Assembly (NCBI GenBank): GCA_905182645.1
Contig: CAJJCJ010000002.1
Location: 175,133 to 239,132 of the forward strand
DNA: 64,000 bases
From: an uncultured Sulfitobacter sp.
GTDB lineage: Bacteria; Pseudomonadota; Alphaproteobacteria; Rhodobacterales; Rhodobacteraceae
Reading direction: 5' to 3'
The notes below the pieces were generated by a model. That model saw only the letters and a list, made by a program, of their open reading frames with translations, made no database searches and was not told the DNA's origin. The position numbers were made by a program, and so were the translations under genes. Positions 1 to 9,417 of this stretch are shown here, in pieces. The first letter of the stretch is position 1; each line of letters opens with the position of its first letter.

Positions 1-3000
1 CCTATCTCTGAAGGCAGAACACCTTCGCCAGAAGCCACCGGGTTTTCGCTCCCCGAACTGCCCGTCGGTATTAAGCTCGACCAGTTGGACGTCGCAGAAA
101 TCACATTGGGTGAAACGTTCCTTGGCGAAAAAATCTCTCTTAGCTTAACTGGTAGTGCGGCGCTAGCTAGTGGTGAAGGCAGCGCCATGATTGTCGCCAC
201 ACGCTTGGGCCCAAAGATCGGACGCTTTTCAATAGATGGAAGCTATAGAAACGAAAGCCGCATTCTGGCGCTTGACTTGACTGCATCAGAGGGGCCGAGC
301 GGCATTGCATCTCAGTTAATCGGTTTGCCGGGGCAACCGTCAGCAGAATTGACGATTTCGGGAACAGCGCCAATTGATGATTACGCGGCGACTTTGTCGC
401 TAGCGACCGATGGAACGGACCGTATTAGCGGCGCATTCGCGTTAACTTCTGACGACAGTGGGCAGCTGATTAGCCTTGACGTTGGTGGCGACGTTACCCC
501 ATTATTTACACCAGAGTATCAGGATTTCTTTGGTGATGACGTTGCTTTGACCGTTCAAGCGCGCACTGGATCAAATGGTGAGATTGATCTCGAAGACTTC
601 ACGCTAAGCACCAAAACGTTGCTGTTGTCAGGCGCCGCTAAAATTGGGGCGCAAGGCTGGCCCCAACAGTTAAACATTCGAGGGCAGATTGCAGACATAT
701 CTGGCAACGTTGTTTTGCTACCATTGCCGGGCCCAAAAACCTATATTGATAGCGCTTCCTTTGATCTGAGATTTGATACTGCGATGTCTTCCGATTGGTT
801 GACCGATCTGTCGCTCTTGGGTTATGATCGGCCAGGACTTTTTATGCGTGATTTCGAACTTTCGGGTGGCGGTATTCTTGTCCCCGGCGAAGGCGATGCA
901 ATCGGCGCCATGACCGCAAACCTGACTTACACTGCCTCGGGTTTGGAACTGGATGATGCTGGTGAGTCCGAAGCATTTGGCGATACTGTTTCTGGCGTTT
1001 TACAGGCCGCACGCACCGAAGGTACCGCGATAAAGATTGAACAGCTAACACTCACCGGCCCTGGAGTTGAACTCTTAGCCAAAGCCACAATTGGCGGCGC
1101 CGCTTCAGGAATGCGAACCCAAAGCAACATTTTGCTTTACGTCGATGCATTAGAACGTTTTCCTACGCTTGCAGGTCGCGATTTAACAGGGTCTGGCAAT
1201 CTCGCAATTGAGAGCACAATTTTGCCGCTGGAAGGCCTTTTTGACATCAAAATAAATGGAAAAACCCTAGATTTGGCCATCGGCATTGATCAGGTCGACG
1301 CCGTTCTGGCCGGCCACGGTGACATATCTGCAACCGCTGTTCGCGATACCAAAGGAACGCGACTAGAGGAATTGCGCGTCAAGACCCCCGTCGCTCTTTT
1401 GACTGCAAACGCTGACTTGAGCAGCGTAGGCAATGAGGCGCGCTTCGACGCTATATTGACCGACGTCAGCTTGATCGAGCCGCGCCTATCTGGTCCAGCC
1501 ACAATGTCCGGGACGGTGGTCCAAAACGCAGATGGTATCCTAAAAGTTGATATATCAGGTGATGCGAAAAATTCGGTATTCACACTGACAGCCGATATCG
1601 ACCAAGACTATCTAATCGATGGTACGATCAACGCCGATGTGACCGACCTTACGACCTATAGCGCCTTGATTGGACAACCAATCTCAGGCGGCATGTCCGC
1701 CCAGTTGACTGGCTCCATGTTGGCCGACCTATCAGCATTTGACGTAAAATTGGGCATGCAAACTAGTCATCTTGGCGTTGGTAACAGTATCGCAGACATC
1801 TTATTGGCTGGAAATGGCCAGTTGGCGGCGCAGGCACAGTTAAAAAACGGTGATCTGGTTATCACCGATATGGCCCTGTCCACGGCCAATGTAACCGCCA
1901 GCGGCAATCTTGGTGGAAATTCTGGGGCTGGGCATGGCGTCTTCACAGCTCGCCTGCGCGATGTTGGCGTTTTGACTGAACAACTCAGCGGTCCGATCAC
2001 TGCAGATGGCACTGCCTCCTTGGATGGAATTGGCAACTGGGGCGTTGAAGCACAGGCCAGTGGACCAGGAGGCATTGCGCTGCGCGCAGGTGGTCAGGTC
2101 GGCGCAAACGGAACGGTGAACCTAACTGCAACAGGCGAAGCGCCGCTGGGCTTGGCAAACACCCTGATTGAACCGCGACGGATTTCTGGCGACGCAATAT
2201 TCGATTTTGCAATCAACGGCCAACCAAGTCTGAACGCTCTTTCAGGCCGTCTCGATTTGCGCAATGCCCGATTGACCGCGCCAACTTTGGCCCAAGGTCT
2301 ATCGCAGATCGCTGGCGGAGTGACCTTCGCAAATGGAACAGCGCAAATTGGCCTCACTGGTGACGTTTTGTCAGGTGGAATTTTGGCTGTACGCGGCCCC
2401 ATTTCTTTGGCATCGCCCCAAGCCGCTGATCTGGCAATCGACCTCAGTGAGGTTATCCTAAAGGATCCAGAGCTTTACCAAACAAGCGTATCAGGCGGTT
2501 TAACTGTCAAAGGACCATTGGCTGGCGGCGCGCGGATTGCGGGCCAACTGACCCTTGGGCAAACCGATATTCAAGTGCCGTCCTCGGGTGTCGGTGCATT
2601 GGGCGACCTTCCAAATGTGACCCATATCGGCGCAAACGCAGTCATCAGAACCACCCTTGATCGAGCCGGAGTCTTGGCCGATGGTACCAATAAAACGACC
2701 AGTACAAACAACGCCCAACACTTCCCGCTTGATATCACAATCAGCGCACCCGCGCGTATCTTCATCCGCGGCCGTGGGCTTGATGCCGAACTTGGCGGCT
2801 CATTGCGAATCGGTGGCACGACGAACAACATCCAACCTATTGGCCTGTTCGAGCTGACCCGCGGCCGCATCAATATCCTGCAGCAACGCTTTGATCTGAC
2901 CGAAGGCAGCGCATCGCTTCAGGGTGATTTTGAACCTTACATCCGACTTGTTGCCACGACCGAAGCCCGCACGGGCACCGTCATTTCCATCATTGTTGAG

Positions 3001-3417
3001 GGCCCTGCAACGGAGCCAGAGGTCAGCTTTGTTTCAACCCCGTCCTTGCCGCAAGACGAGGTTTTCGCGCAACTAATCTTTGGGCGCGAACTGCAGAACA
3101 TCAGCCCGCTTCAAGCGGTTCAACTGGCCGCCGCAGTAGGCACATTGACGGGCCGTGGTGGCGGCGGACTAATCGATAGCTTCCGCCAGGATATCGGCTT
3201 AGACGATTTTGATGTCACCACCGATGAAGACGGAAAAGCAGCCGTGCGGGCAGGCAAATACCTGTCTGAGAATATCTATACTGACGTAACCGTATCCAGC
3301 GATGGATCGACCGAAATAAACTTTAACCTCGACATCACCGATGAGGTTACGGCCAAGGGCACGGTCAATGCAGGAGGTGAAACCGGTATCGGAATCTTCT
3401 TAGAACGGGACTATTAA
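1..3417 (+). CDS. tamB: TamB, translocation and assembly module inner-membrane protein (5' end outside window)
   Basis: The frame is open from base 1, so the N-terminus lies upstream of the window. About 1138 residues are visible. They form long beta-rich, Gly/Asp/Thr-rich repeats typical of the AsmA/TamB periplasmic superhelix. The last ~350 residues match the conserved TamB C-terminal domain (DUF490): an LTRGRINILQQRF-type stretch, then a TPSLPQDEVFAQLIFGR segment, ending in a beta-strand with a terminal Tyr. TamB works with the outer-membrane protein TamA in outer-membrane protein assembly and lipid transport; tamA would be expected just upstream. The stop overlaps the convergent gene at 3414 by four bases. 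Confidence 0.93.
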   Translation, partial: PISEGRTPSPEATGFSLPELPVGIKLDQLDVAEITLGETFLGEKISLSLTGSAALASGEGSAMIVATRLGPKIGRFSIDGSYRNESRILALDLTASEGPSGIASQLIGLPGQPSAELTISGTAPIDDYAATLSLATDGTDRISGAFALTSDDSGQLISLDVGGDVTPLFTPEYQDFFGDDVALTVQARTGSNGEIDLEDFTLSTKTLLLSGAAKIGAQGWPQQLNIRGQIADISGNVVLLPLPGPKTYIDSASFDLRFDTAMSSDWLTDLSLLGYDRPGLFMRDFELSGGGILVPGEGDAIGAMTANLTYTASGLELDDAGESEAFGDTVSGVLQAARTEGTAIKIEQLTLTGPGVELLAKATIGGAASGMRTQSNILLYVDALERFPTLAGRDLTGSGNLAIESTILPLEGLFDIKINGKTLDLAIGIDQVDAVLAGHGDISATAVRDTKGTRLEELRVKTPVALLTANADLSSVGNEARFDAILTDVSLIEPRLSGPATMSGTVVQNADGILKVDISGDAKNSVFTLTADIDQDYLIDGTINADVTDLTTYSALIGQPISGGMSAQLTGSMLADLSAFDVKLGMQTSHLGVGNSIADILLAGNGQLAAQAQLKNGDLVITDMALSTANVTASGNLGGNSGAGHGVFTARLRDVGVLTEQLSGPITADGTASLDGIGNWGVEAQASGPGGIALRAGGQVGANGTVNLTATGEAPLGLANTLIEPRRISGDAIFDFAINGQPSLNALSGRLDLRNARLTAPTLAQGLSQIAGGVTFANGTAQIGLTGDVLSGGILAVRGPISLASPQAADLAIDLSEVILKDPELYQTSVSGGLTVKGPLAGGARIAGQLTLGQTDIQVPSSGVGALGDLPNVTHIGANAVIRTTLDRAGVLADGTNKTTSTNNAQHFPLDITISAPARIFIRGRGLDAELGGSLRIGGTTNNIQPIGLFELTRGRINILQQRFDLTEGSASLQGDFEPYIRLVATTEARTGTVISIIVEGPATEPEVSFVSTPSLPQDEVFAQLIFGRELQNISPLQAVQLAAAVGTLTGRGGGGLIDSFRQDIGLDDFDVTTDEDGKAAVRAGKYLSENIYTDVTVSSDGSTEINFNLDITDEVTAKGTVNAGGETGIGIFLERDY

Positions 3418-3737
3418 ACAACGTCCATGACGTAGTGCAGCAATCGAACTTCATCAAAGAATTGATTGCAAAATGCAGGCAACAGATCACGCGACGCGTA
3501 GCGGGCTTCTGAAGCAAGCCCTCGCGCCATGCCATCTGCATCTTTGTACTTAATGACGAGTGTCAGCGGAAAGTTGGGTCCATTAAGATCACCTTCGACC
3601 TGAAAGTAGACCTGCACCTCTTGGGCGCAATCAAACTGCTGCCAAAGAGGCAGCAGTGTACTTTCTACATACCCACGCATTGCGATAGCTTGACCAGATT
3701 TTACTGTCCCCTGAAACATGGCGTGCCGCTGAATCAT
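3414..3737 (-). CDS. Conserved hypothetical protein, last gene of the TPP/LLM operon
   Basis: A 107-residue protein with no signal peptide and no membrane segment. Alternating strand and helix character (VQVYFQVEGDL, LTLVIKYKDADGM) suggests a ferredoxin-like dimeric alpha/beta barrel, but I do not recognise a named family. The ATG lies four bases after the stop of the TPP-enzyme gene, with the G-rich end of that gene acting as ribosome-binding site, so translation is probably coupled. Its place at the end of the catabolic operon suggests a small accessory enzyme or binding protein. That role is inference only. Confidence 0.6.
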   Translation of the reverse strand: MIQRHAMFQGTVKSGQAIAMRGYVESTLLPLWQQFDCAQEVQVYFQVEGDLNGPNFPLTLVIKYKDADGMARGLASEARYASRDLLPAFCNQFFDEVRLLHYVMDVV

Positions 3738-3740
3738 GGG

Positions 3741-5426
3741 TCAGCCCCCACGATGCTTAAAACTGTCACGTCGGAACGAATACAGCGCCGACGGGTCGAC
3801 CGCCACGTCCACAACCGCCGGCTTTCCGCATGCAAGCGCCGCCTCGATTGCGGGACCAACTTCATGCAATTTGTCCGCTTTGAACCCTGCAGCGCCGTAA
3901 AGTTCGGCCAGTTTATCAAACGGTGGGCTCGACACATCCGCGCCAATGTAACGTCCGTTAAAGAAATCGCGTTGGTACGCTTTTTCAGCGCCCCAACATT
4001 TGTTGTTCATGACAACCGTCACAGTGTTGATCCCGTGATCAACTGCGGTCGACAATTCGGAAACTGTCATCCCAAATCCACCGTCACCCATCAAGCTAAC
4101 GACAGGCCGACCCGGTTGCGCGCATTTCACGCCCATCCCGCAGGCCATCGAAAACCCAACAAGCCCGAAATCAAGTGGAGTGAATAGACTCCCTGGGCTC
4201 CAATAATTTAACGCATCTGTGGCCTGCAAACACAGCGTCCCCGCGTCCATAGTAATCGCTGCATTATGGGGCAGAACTTCGCGCAGTGTTTTGAACAATC
4301 CCGAAGGCTGCATAGGGTTCGTCATGATCGCATCAGCATCACGTTTGGTCAGGAATGCTTGCCGCTTGGCTTGGAAATCACGCGTCCAAGCATCTGCTTT
4401 GGCGCGGTCCGCAAGTTGGGATACTGCATCTAACAATTGGCGCGCACATGTTGGCGCATCCGCCCAAATACCCATCGCAACGGGGAAAAACCGACCAATT
4501 GCGGTTGGTTCCAGCTCAACCTGAATGATCTTCGCATCACGGTTGATATTGTCATAAGTGTAGAACGTCGCGTTGAATCCAAGCCGCGTGCCAAGCGCCA
4601 AAATCACATCGGCTTCTTTCACCAAGCGGCTCGCTACAGCGTTGCCGCGTGGCCCCATCTGACCCGCATTTAGCGGATGCCCAAACGGGATCGCATCCCC
4701 GTGACCAGGTGATGTGACGATGGGACAATTAAGCGCCTCAGCCAAGGCAATCGCTGCCTCATGTCCACGTGTGTTCTTGATCCCGCCGCCCGCAATAATC
4801 ACGGGTTGGTGCGCACTAGAAAGCATCTTGGCCGCCGCAATAATGTCGGCAGCCTGCGCCGCAGGAACGGATTGGTTGCGGTACCCAATAGGCTTTTGCA
4901 GTGGTGTAAAGTCCGCCTGTGCAGCCAAAACATCGCGCGGTAAATTTAGCTGAACAGGCCCTTGGCGCGGCGATAATGCGGTGCGGAATGCTTCGCGAAA
5001 CAGCTCTGGGACGCGGTCCGCGCTTGGGGCTGTCCAGGTCTTTTTGGTCACGGGTGTGAACAACGCTTGCTGATCTACTTCTTGAAATGCATCGCGGTAA
5101 ATATGGCCTTGGGCCAACATGCCCGCGATTGACACAACTGGGGAAAACGCGGCCTTGGCCTGAGACAATCCTGTGATAAGGTTTGTTGCGCCCGGCCCGT
5201 TTTGACCGGCAAGCACGACCCCTGCCCGCCCCGATGCCCTCGCAAACCCGTCCGCCATATGCGTACCAGTTCGTTCGTCATGCACGCCGATCATCTTAAT
5301 TGGGCTGTCATATAACGCGTCAAACATTTCCATTGTGGCTGATCCGATTAGGCCAAAAACATGACTGACGTCTTCGGCTTCAAGGGCGGCAACTGCGGCT
5401 TGTCCGCCGGACATTGGGGTGGTCAT
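3741..5426 (-). CDS. Thiamine pyrophosphate-dependent enzyme (acetolactate synthase-like)
   Basis: A 561-residue three-domain TPP enzyme: PYR domain about 1-170 with the cofactor-activating Glu51 (VHDERTGTHMADG), a central domain about 190-330, and a PP domain about 375-540. The PP domain carries the TPP/Mg motif, GDGG followed about 25 residues later by NN (VVMNN). The family includes acetolactate synthase, glyoxylate carboligase, sulfoacetaldehyde acetyltransferase and benzoylformate decarboxylase. No ilvN-like small subunit is adjacent, and the neighbours are a flavin monooxygenase, a hydrolase and an aldehyde dehydrogenase. A catabolic C-C lyase or decarboxylase is therefore likelier than branched-chain amino acid synthesis. 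The substrate is unknown. Its start overlaps the hydrolase stop by four bases. Confidence 0.85.
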   Translation of the reverse strand: MTTPMSGGQAAVAALEAEDVSHVFGLIGSATMEMFDALYDSPIKMIGVHDERTGTHMADGFARASGRAGVVLAGQNGPGATNLITGLSQAKAAFSPVVSIAGMLAQGHIYRDAFQEVDQQALFTPVTKKTWTAPSADRVPELFREAFRTALSPRQGPVQLNLPRDVLAAQADFTPLQKPIGYRNQSVPAAQAADIIAAAKMLSSAHQPVIIAGGGIKNTRGHEAAIALAEALNCPIVTSPGHGDAIPFGHPLNAGQMGPRGNAVASRLVKEADVILALGTRLGFNATFYTYDNINRDAKIIQVELEPTAIGRFFPVAMGIWADAPTCARQLLDAVSQLADRAKADAWTRDFQAKRQAFLTKRDADAIMTNPMQPSGLFKTLREVLPHNAAITMDAGTLCLQATDALNYWSPGSLFTPLDFGLVGFSMACGMGVKCAQPGRPVVSLMGDGGFGMTVSELSTAVDHGINTVTVVMNNKCWGAEKAYQRDFFNGRYIGADVSSPPFDKLAELYGAAGFKADKLHEVGPAIEAALACGKPAVVDVAVDPSALYSFRRDSFKHRGG

Positions 5427-6223
5427 TGGCTTTGCCTTTCAAGAAAATATCGGATCGGTTTGGTGTATACATCGGGCTGTTCCATCAGCCCCAGATGCTG
5501 GAGTTTTGGGATAATGATAGTTTGCGCACCTGCAATTTCAGCCGCAATATTACTGCCCATCTCAGGTGTGCTACCACTGTCATTTTCGCAGGTCATCACA
5601 AGAGTTGGTACGTTAATCTCGCCATTGCGCCCCGCCAATTCGACAACACCGTTGGCAAGCACCCACGCCGCTTGCGCGTAACTTTCTGCATCAACGGCTT
5701 CACGCCATGCGCGGACCTTTGCTGCACCCGTACCTAATGCCAAATACTCTGGTGTGAACCAGCGCTTCAGTGCCGCATCGAAAGTCGAAAACGCACCTTG
5801 TTCACGAACAGATTTGGCGCGTGCTTCGACCATTGTCTGTGCCGCTAACCCGCGATCATGCGGGGAATTCAGAACAATCAGCGACGCCGTTTTATTGCGG
5901 TGATCCAATGCAAAACGGCGATTGATCATGCCGCCAATTGAAAAGCCTACAATATGAGCTCGAGGAATACCCAGATGGTCCATCAACCCCGTGAGCTGAT
6001 CCGCATAGACGGTCAGCGATGCCTTTGAGGGCGGCGGCTCGGATGCTCCGTGACCGTAAAGGTCATAGGTCAACACGCGGTACGCCACAAATGCGGGCAG
6101 CATATCGGCGAATACATCGCGGCACAGCCCAAGCCCGTGGATAAATACCACAACGGGAGCATTCACAGGTCCAGTCAAGCAAAATTCGGTGCCGTTAAAC
6201 GCCTGCGGGGTTTTCGGCATCAT
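5423..6223 (-). CDS. Alpha/beta hydrolase (3-oxoadipate enol-lactonase-like)
   Basis: A 266-residue alpha/beta hydrolase. It shows the oxyanion motif FIHGLG near residue 29, the nucleophile elbow GFSIGG with Ser at about 95, an acidic residue in the CEND segment, and the catalytic His in KLQHLGLMEQP near the C-terminus. I chose the ATG at 6223 because AAGGA lies about eight bases upstream and the size fits the family; an open frame continues to 6376 but would overlap the upstream gene heavily. The upstream gene stops at 6195, so the two overlap by about 29 bases. It probably hydrolyses an ester or lactone made by the monooxygenase of the same operon (inference). Confidence 0.85.
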   Translation of the reverse strand: MMPKTPQAFNGTEFCLTGPVNAPVVVFIHGLGLCRDVFADMLPAFVAYRVLTYDLYGHGASEPPPSKASLTVYADQLTGLMDHLGIPRAHIVGFSIGGMINRRFALDHRNKTASLIVLNSPHDRGLAAQTMVEARAKSVREQGAFSTFDAALKRWFTPEYLALGTGAAKVRAWREAVDAESYAQAAWVLANGVVELAGRNGEINVPTLVMTCENDSGSTPEMGSNIAAEIAGAQTIIIPKLQHLGLMEQPDVYTKPIRYFLERQSQ

Positions 6224-6791
6224 GGCCCATTTCCTTAAGGTCATCGTAGCGATTTCCGATCCGATGGTTTGGATGCCCGCCGATGGATGCGCCAAGTGCA
6301 ACGACGACTTCATCCTCAGCTGGGGCGTCAGGAATTGATGTGTGGATCGTCTGATAATGGCTGCGCAGCCCGCCATCGTCTTTGTGCATTAGAGGAATTA
6401 TCAACGATGTGCCGGCAGCCCCGCGCGTGTTGGCGAACACGAGATACGATTTGGCATCAACGGCATTGCGGTATGCGTTGCCGAACCACAGCGTGTGAGT
6501 CAACGCTTGGGCATGTTCAGTCTCGCCGCCCATCCCTACAATAGACGCCTTTCCATAGCCTTCGACAGTGCCGCCAGTTTCCTTAAGGATCATGTCAGTC
6601 AACATCTTACCTAAAACCGGCCCGTGGCTGCGGATTTCAGGTCGCAGGTCTTCGACGTAACCGCGCCCAAACCAAGGATTTTTGATAATCGCCATAGCGG
6701 CAACCAAAAGCGTCGGGGTCTTAACGGTCTTGCCGCCTTCGATAAATGTGTGTTGCACGGTCGTTAGAGTGCGGCGAATTTCAACGGTCAT
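6195..6791 (-). CDS. Amino acid synthesis (AA_synth / DUF1185) family protein
   Basis: A 198-residue protein resembling the AA_synth (DUF1185) family, with a conserved N-terminal TVEIRRTLTTVQHTFIEGG start and a central KASIVGMGGETEHAQALTH segment. The family has a Gly-rich fold and its biochemical role is poorly defined; the family name is historical. The ATG at 6791 is preceded by GAAGGA at good spacing. That leaves a 13-bp gap to the luciferase-like monooxygenase gene, so the two are probably co-transcribed. In this operon it may be an isomerase or hydrolase of a ring-opening pathway (inference). Confidence 0.75.
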   Translation of the reverse strand: MTVEIRRTLTTVQHTFIEGGKTVKTPTLLVAAMAIIKNPWFGRGYVEDLRPEIRSHGPVLGKMLTDMILKETGGTVEGYGKASIVGMGGETEHAQALTHTLWFGNAYRNAVDAKSYLVFANTRGAAGTSLIIPLMHKDDGGLRSHYQTIHTSIPDAPAEDEVVVALGASIGGHPNHRIGNRYDDLKEMGHDAENPAGV

Positions 6792-6804
6792 GGTGGTCTT
6801 TCCT

Positions 6805-7836
6805 TCAGGCAAAAGCGGGCATTACGCGGTCAATGAACAGCTGAAGCGACCGTTTTTGCACGGCCATGTCCAGCCCCATCGAGGCGTAATAGATATAGGC
6901 ATCAACGCCAAGATCTTCGTAGGCGCGCAGTTTAGCGATGACCGTATCAGGGTCGCCAAACGTCAGGTTTTCTTCCAACATGGCCGGATCAACACGGACG
7001 TTTCCAGCGAGATCTTTCAGCGGGATGCTTTCAGGAAAGCCGTTCACGACATCACCCTTTTTCATCATCAGATTGCCGAACTTCCCCAGCGCATTGCGAA
7101 TTGCGCCCAATGTGGCGGTATGGTCATCTTCGGTGTCGTAAACGCTGGTGTGGCGCATCAGGGCAAATGTACCGGCCCAGCCGCCCGCCTTGGCGATGCT
7201 TTCATCAAGCTGGGTTTTGTATTTTTCGGCTTCGGAAAAAGGCATCGTCAAAGGCCAGCACATGACATTACAGTCGTTGGCCACAGCATAGTCGAACGTG
7301 GCGGGCGACCGCGCGGCGACCCACATCGGAACGTTGTCTTGAACAGGTTTCGGGCAGGATGTCGCCTTTGGGAACTGCCAATTTTCACCGTTGTGTTCGA
7401 CGTCGCCTTTCCAAAGTTCGCGCACCAAGGGCAGCATTTCTTGCATATACCGATTACTGTCCTTTTGATTGAGGCCCGGACGCATGCGGTCAAATTCACG
7501 CTGATACGCGCCTGACCCAAGACCTAGCTCCAACCGCCCACCGGATAAAAGATCCACCATTGCCGCCTCGCCTGCCAAATTGATCGGGTGCCAATATGAT
7601 GCGTTTGCGACGCCACAACCAAGCCGAATATTGTCCGTATGCGCCGCCCACCAAGTCATGATTTGAAACGGGTTTGGCGCAATGGTCATTTCCAATGCGT
7701 GATGTTCAGCCGCCCACGCGACCTCGAACCCAGCCTTATCGGCCATCTGGATCATCTCTATTGTGTGATCCCGCACTGCGCTCATATCAATGGTGTCATC
7801 CATACGCTCAAGGTTAATTGCGATGTGAAATTTCAT
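6805..7836 (-). CDS. LLM-class (luciferase-like) flavin-dependent oxidoreductase
   Basis: A 343-residue luciferase-like TIM-barrel monooxygenase. Typical marks are the N-terminal MKFHIAINLER strand, EVAWAAEHHAL, the AAHTDNIRLGCGVA strand, an LSGGRLELGLGSGAYQREF segment and VPMWVAARSPATFDYA. Enzymes of this family oxygenate or desulfonate organic substrates with FMNH2 and O2, or use F420. The start is supported by CAGGAGA seven bases before the ATG. It is second in the operon behind the aldehyde dehydrogenase (15-bp gap). A separate flavin reductase is not visible nearby and would have to come from elsewhere. Confidence 0.88.
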   Translation of the reverse strand: MKFHIAINLERMDDTIDMSAVRDHTIEMIQMADKAGFEVAWAAEHHALEMTIAPNPFQIMTWWAAHTDNIRLGCGVANASYWHPINLAGEAAMVDLLSGGRLELGLGSGAYQREFDRMRPGLNQKDSNRYMQEMLPLVRELWKGDVEHNGENWQFPKATSCPKPVQDNVPMWVAARSPATFDYAVANDCNVMCWPLTMPFSEAEKYKTQLDESIAKAGGWAGTFALMRHTSVYDTEDDHTATLGAIRNALGKFGNLMMKKGDVVNGFPESIPLKDLAGNVRVDPAMLEENLTFGDPDTVIAKLRAYEDLGVDAYIYYASMGLDMAVQKRSLQLFIDRVMPAFA

Positions 7837-7851
7837 TGCTCAGTCTCCTGC

Positions 7852-9327
7852 TCAGCGCGGTTTAAAGGGGTTGGTTATGGGATCGTCGGACATGTTCATC
7901 CAGACGGTTTTGGGGCGGGTATATGCATAGAGCGCTTGGAATCCGCTTTCGCGCCCATAGCCGCTGTTCTTCATGCCACCGAACGCCGCGATGGGACTAA
8001 TCGCACGGTAGGTGTTTACCCACACGATTCCCGCCTTGATCTTTTTCGACATGCGCAACGACCGTGCGCTATCACGGGTAAATATACCGGCGGCCAACCC
8101 GTGTTTGGTGTCATTGGCCAGCACAAGCGCCTCGTCCTCAGTTTTGAAACGTTGAACGGATAACACAGGGCCAAACAGCTCCGTATCAACAATGGTCATT
8201 TCTTGGGTGGGGCAGTCAATAATCGTCGGCTCGAAATACAGCCCGCCAAGTTCGGGCTGTTTACCACCGCACAGAACTTTACCGCCTTCAGCCTCGGCCA
8301 ACGCGACCTGAGCTTTGATATGATCCAATTGCCCTTGGGTGCAAAGCGGGCCCATCTCAGTATCTGCGACCTGCGGGTCACCGATGCGGATATGCTTTGC
8401 GATATTGGCCATGCGCTCCAGAAATTCATCTGCGATGTCTTCGTGCAAATACAGCCGTGATCCGGCGACACAACTTTGACCCGTCGAACCGAAAATGCCC
8501 GCAATCGATCCGTTGACTGCACTTTCGATATTAGCGTCATCGAACACGATGAACGGCGATTTCCCCCCAAGTTCCAATGATACTTCGGCAAAATTTTTGG
8601 CGGCGTTACGCATGATATGACGCGCCGCATTTGGGCCGCCAGTGAACGCCACTTTTGCAACAAGCGGATGTGACGTCAAAACTTGGCCACACGGCTTAGC
8701 ATGTCCAGTGATGATATTCAGAACCCCATCAGGAATACCTGCCTTGGCGACAAGCTTGCCAAATTCAAGCAACGGCGCGGCGGCATGTTCAGACGCTTTG
8801 AGAACGATGGTGTTGCCTGCAGCTAACGCAGGCCCAATCTTCACGGCACTAAGGAACATCTGACTGTTCCACGGAACAACTGCGGCGACGACACCGATCG
8901 GTTCACGGTCCGTGAACACAAACATATCAGGTTTATCGATGGGCAGGGTTTCACCATGTAACTTGTCAGCCGCGCCCGCGTAAAAATGCAAGAATTCCGC
9001 TATGTAGCTTGCCTGCCACGCGGTTTCAGAAAACATCTTACCGGTATCTGTTGTCTCAATCCGACCAATCGCTTCAGAGTTTTCTGCCAGCAGATCGGCG
9101 AGCCTGCCAAGTGCTTTACCCCGTGCCGTCGCCGTCATGTCGCCCCAAGGGCCATCAAGTGCGACGTGGGCGGCTTGAACGGCTGTATCAACGTCTGCGG
9201 CGGTTGCTTCGGGAACTGTCGACCAGACAGCGCCAGTTGCAGGGTTCAAGCTATCAAATCGACCGCCATCGGACGCATCAACCCACGCACCACCGATCAG
9301 CATTTGGTAATTAACGATGTCCGTCAT
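7852..9327 (-). CDS. NAD(P)-dependent aldehyde dehydrogenase
   Basis: A 491-residue aldehyde dehydrogenase superfamily member. It has the Rossmann-fold FTGGPNAARH segment, the general-base Glu252 (LELGGKSP) and the catalytic Cys286 (GQSCVAGSR); length and motif order are normal. The ATG at 9327 is preferred because a GGGGGCG box precedes it; an ATG four codons upstream at 9339 is possible. It is the promoter-proximal gene of the minus-strand operon and diverges from the LysR gene across about 90 bp. It probably oxidises an aldehyde intermediate of the pathway. Confidence 0.93.
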   Translation of the reverse strand: MTDIVNYQMLIGGAWVDASDGGRFDSLNPATGAVWSTVPEATAADVDTAVQAAHVALDGPWGDMTATARGKALGRLADLLAENSEAIGRIETTDTGKMFSETAWQASYIAEFLHFYAGAADKLHGETLPIDKPDMFVFTDREPIGVVAAVVPWNSQMFLSAVKIGPALAAGNTIVLKASEHAAAPLLEFGKLVAKAGIPDGVLNIITGHAKPCGQVLTSHPLVAKVAFTGGPNAARHIMRNAAKNFAEVSLELGGKSPFIVFDDANIESAVNGSIAGIFGSTGQSCVAGSRLYLHEDIADEFLERMANIAKHIRIGDPQVADTEMGPLCTQGQLDHIKAQVALAEAEGGKVLCGGKQPELGGLYFEPTIIDCPTQEMTIVDTELFGPVLSVQRFKTEDEALVLANDTKHGLAAGIFTRDSARSLRMSKKIKAGIVWVNTYRAISPIAAFGGMKNSGYGRESGFQALYAYTRPKTVWMNMSDDPITNPFKPR

Positions 9328-9374
9328 GTTCGCCCCCATTTTCGAGAGCAGACTATCCAGAAAATACGATTTGG

Positions 9375-9390
9375 AAAAACGAAAGTTTTT
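9375..9390. promoter_or_regulatory. Inverted repeat between divergent operon and LysR gene
   Basis: AAAAAC-GAAA-GTTTTT is a perfect 6-bp inverted repeat in the short gap between the aldehyde dehydrogenase and LysR starts. LysR-type regulators usually bind such divergent gaps, so this is a candidate operator. The assignment is positional only. Confidence 0.35.
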
Positions 9391-9417
9391 GCATATTATG
9401 TTCGGAAAGGACGAATT

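Noticed and set aside
3621..4187. 188-codon plus-strand frame opposite the TPP-enzyme gene
   Set aside because: Antisense to the conserved TPP-binding domain with no recognisable domain of its own.
6682..7515. 277-codon plus-strand open frame opposite the LLM monooxygenase
   Set aside because: It is antisense to a clear protein family member, lacks family motifs and a ribosome-binding site; a codon-bias shadow.
8986..9417. Upstream extension of the LysR frame by 144 codons
   Set aside because: The extension is antisense to the aldehyde dehydrogenase; the ATG at 9418 has a good ribosome-binding site and begins the HTH normally.
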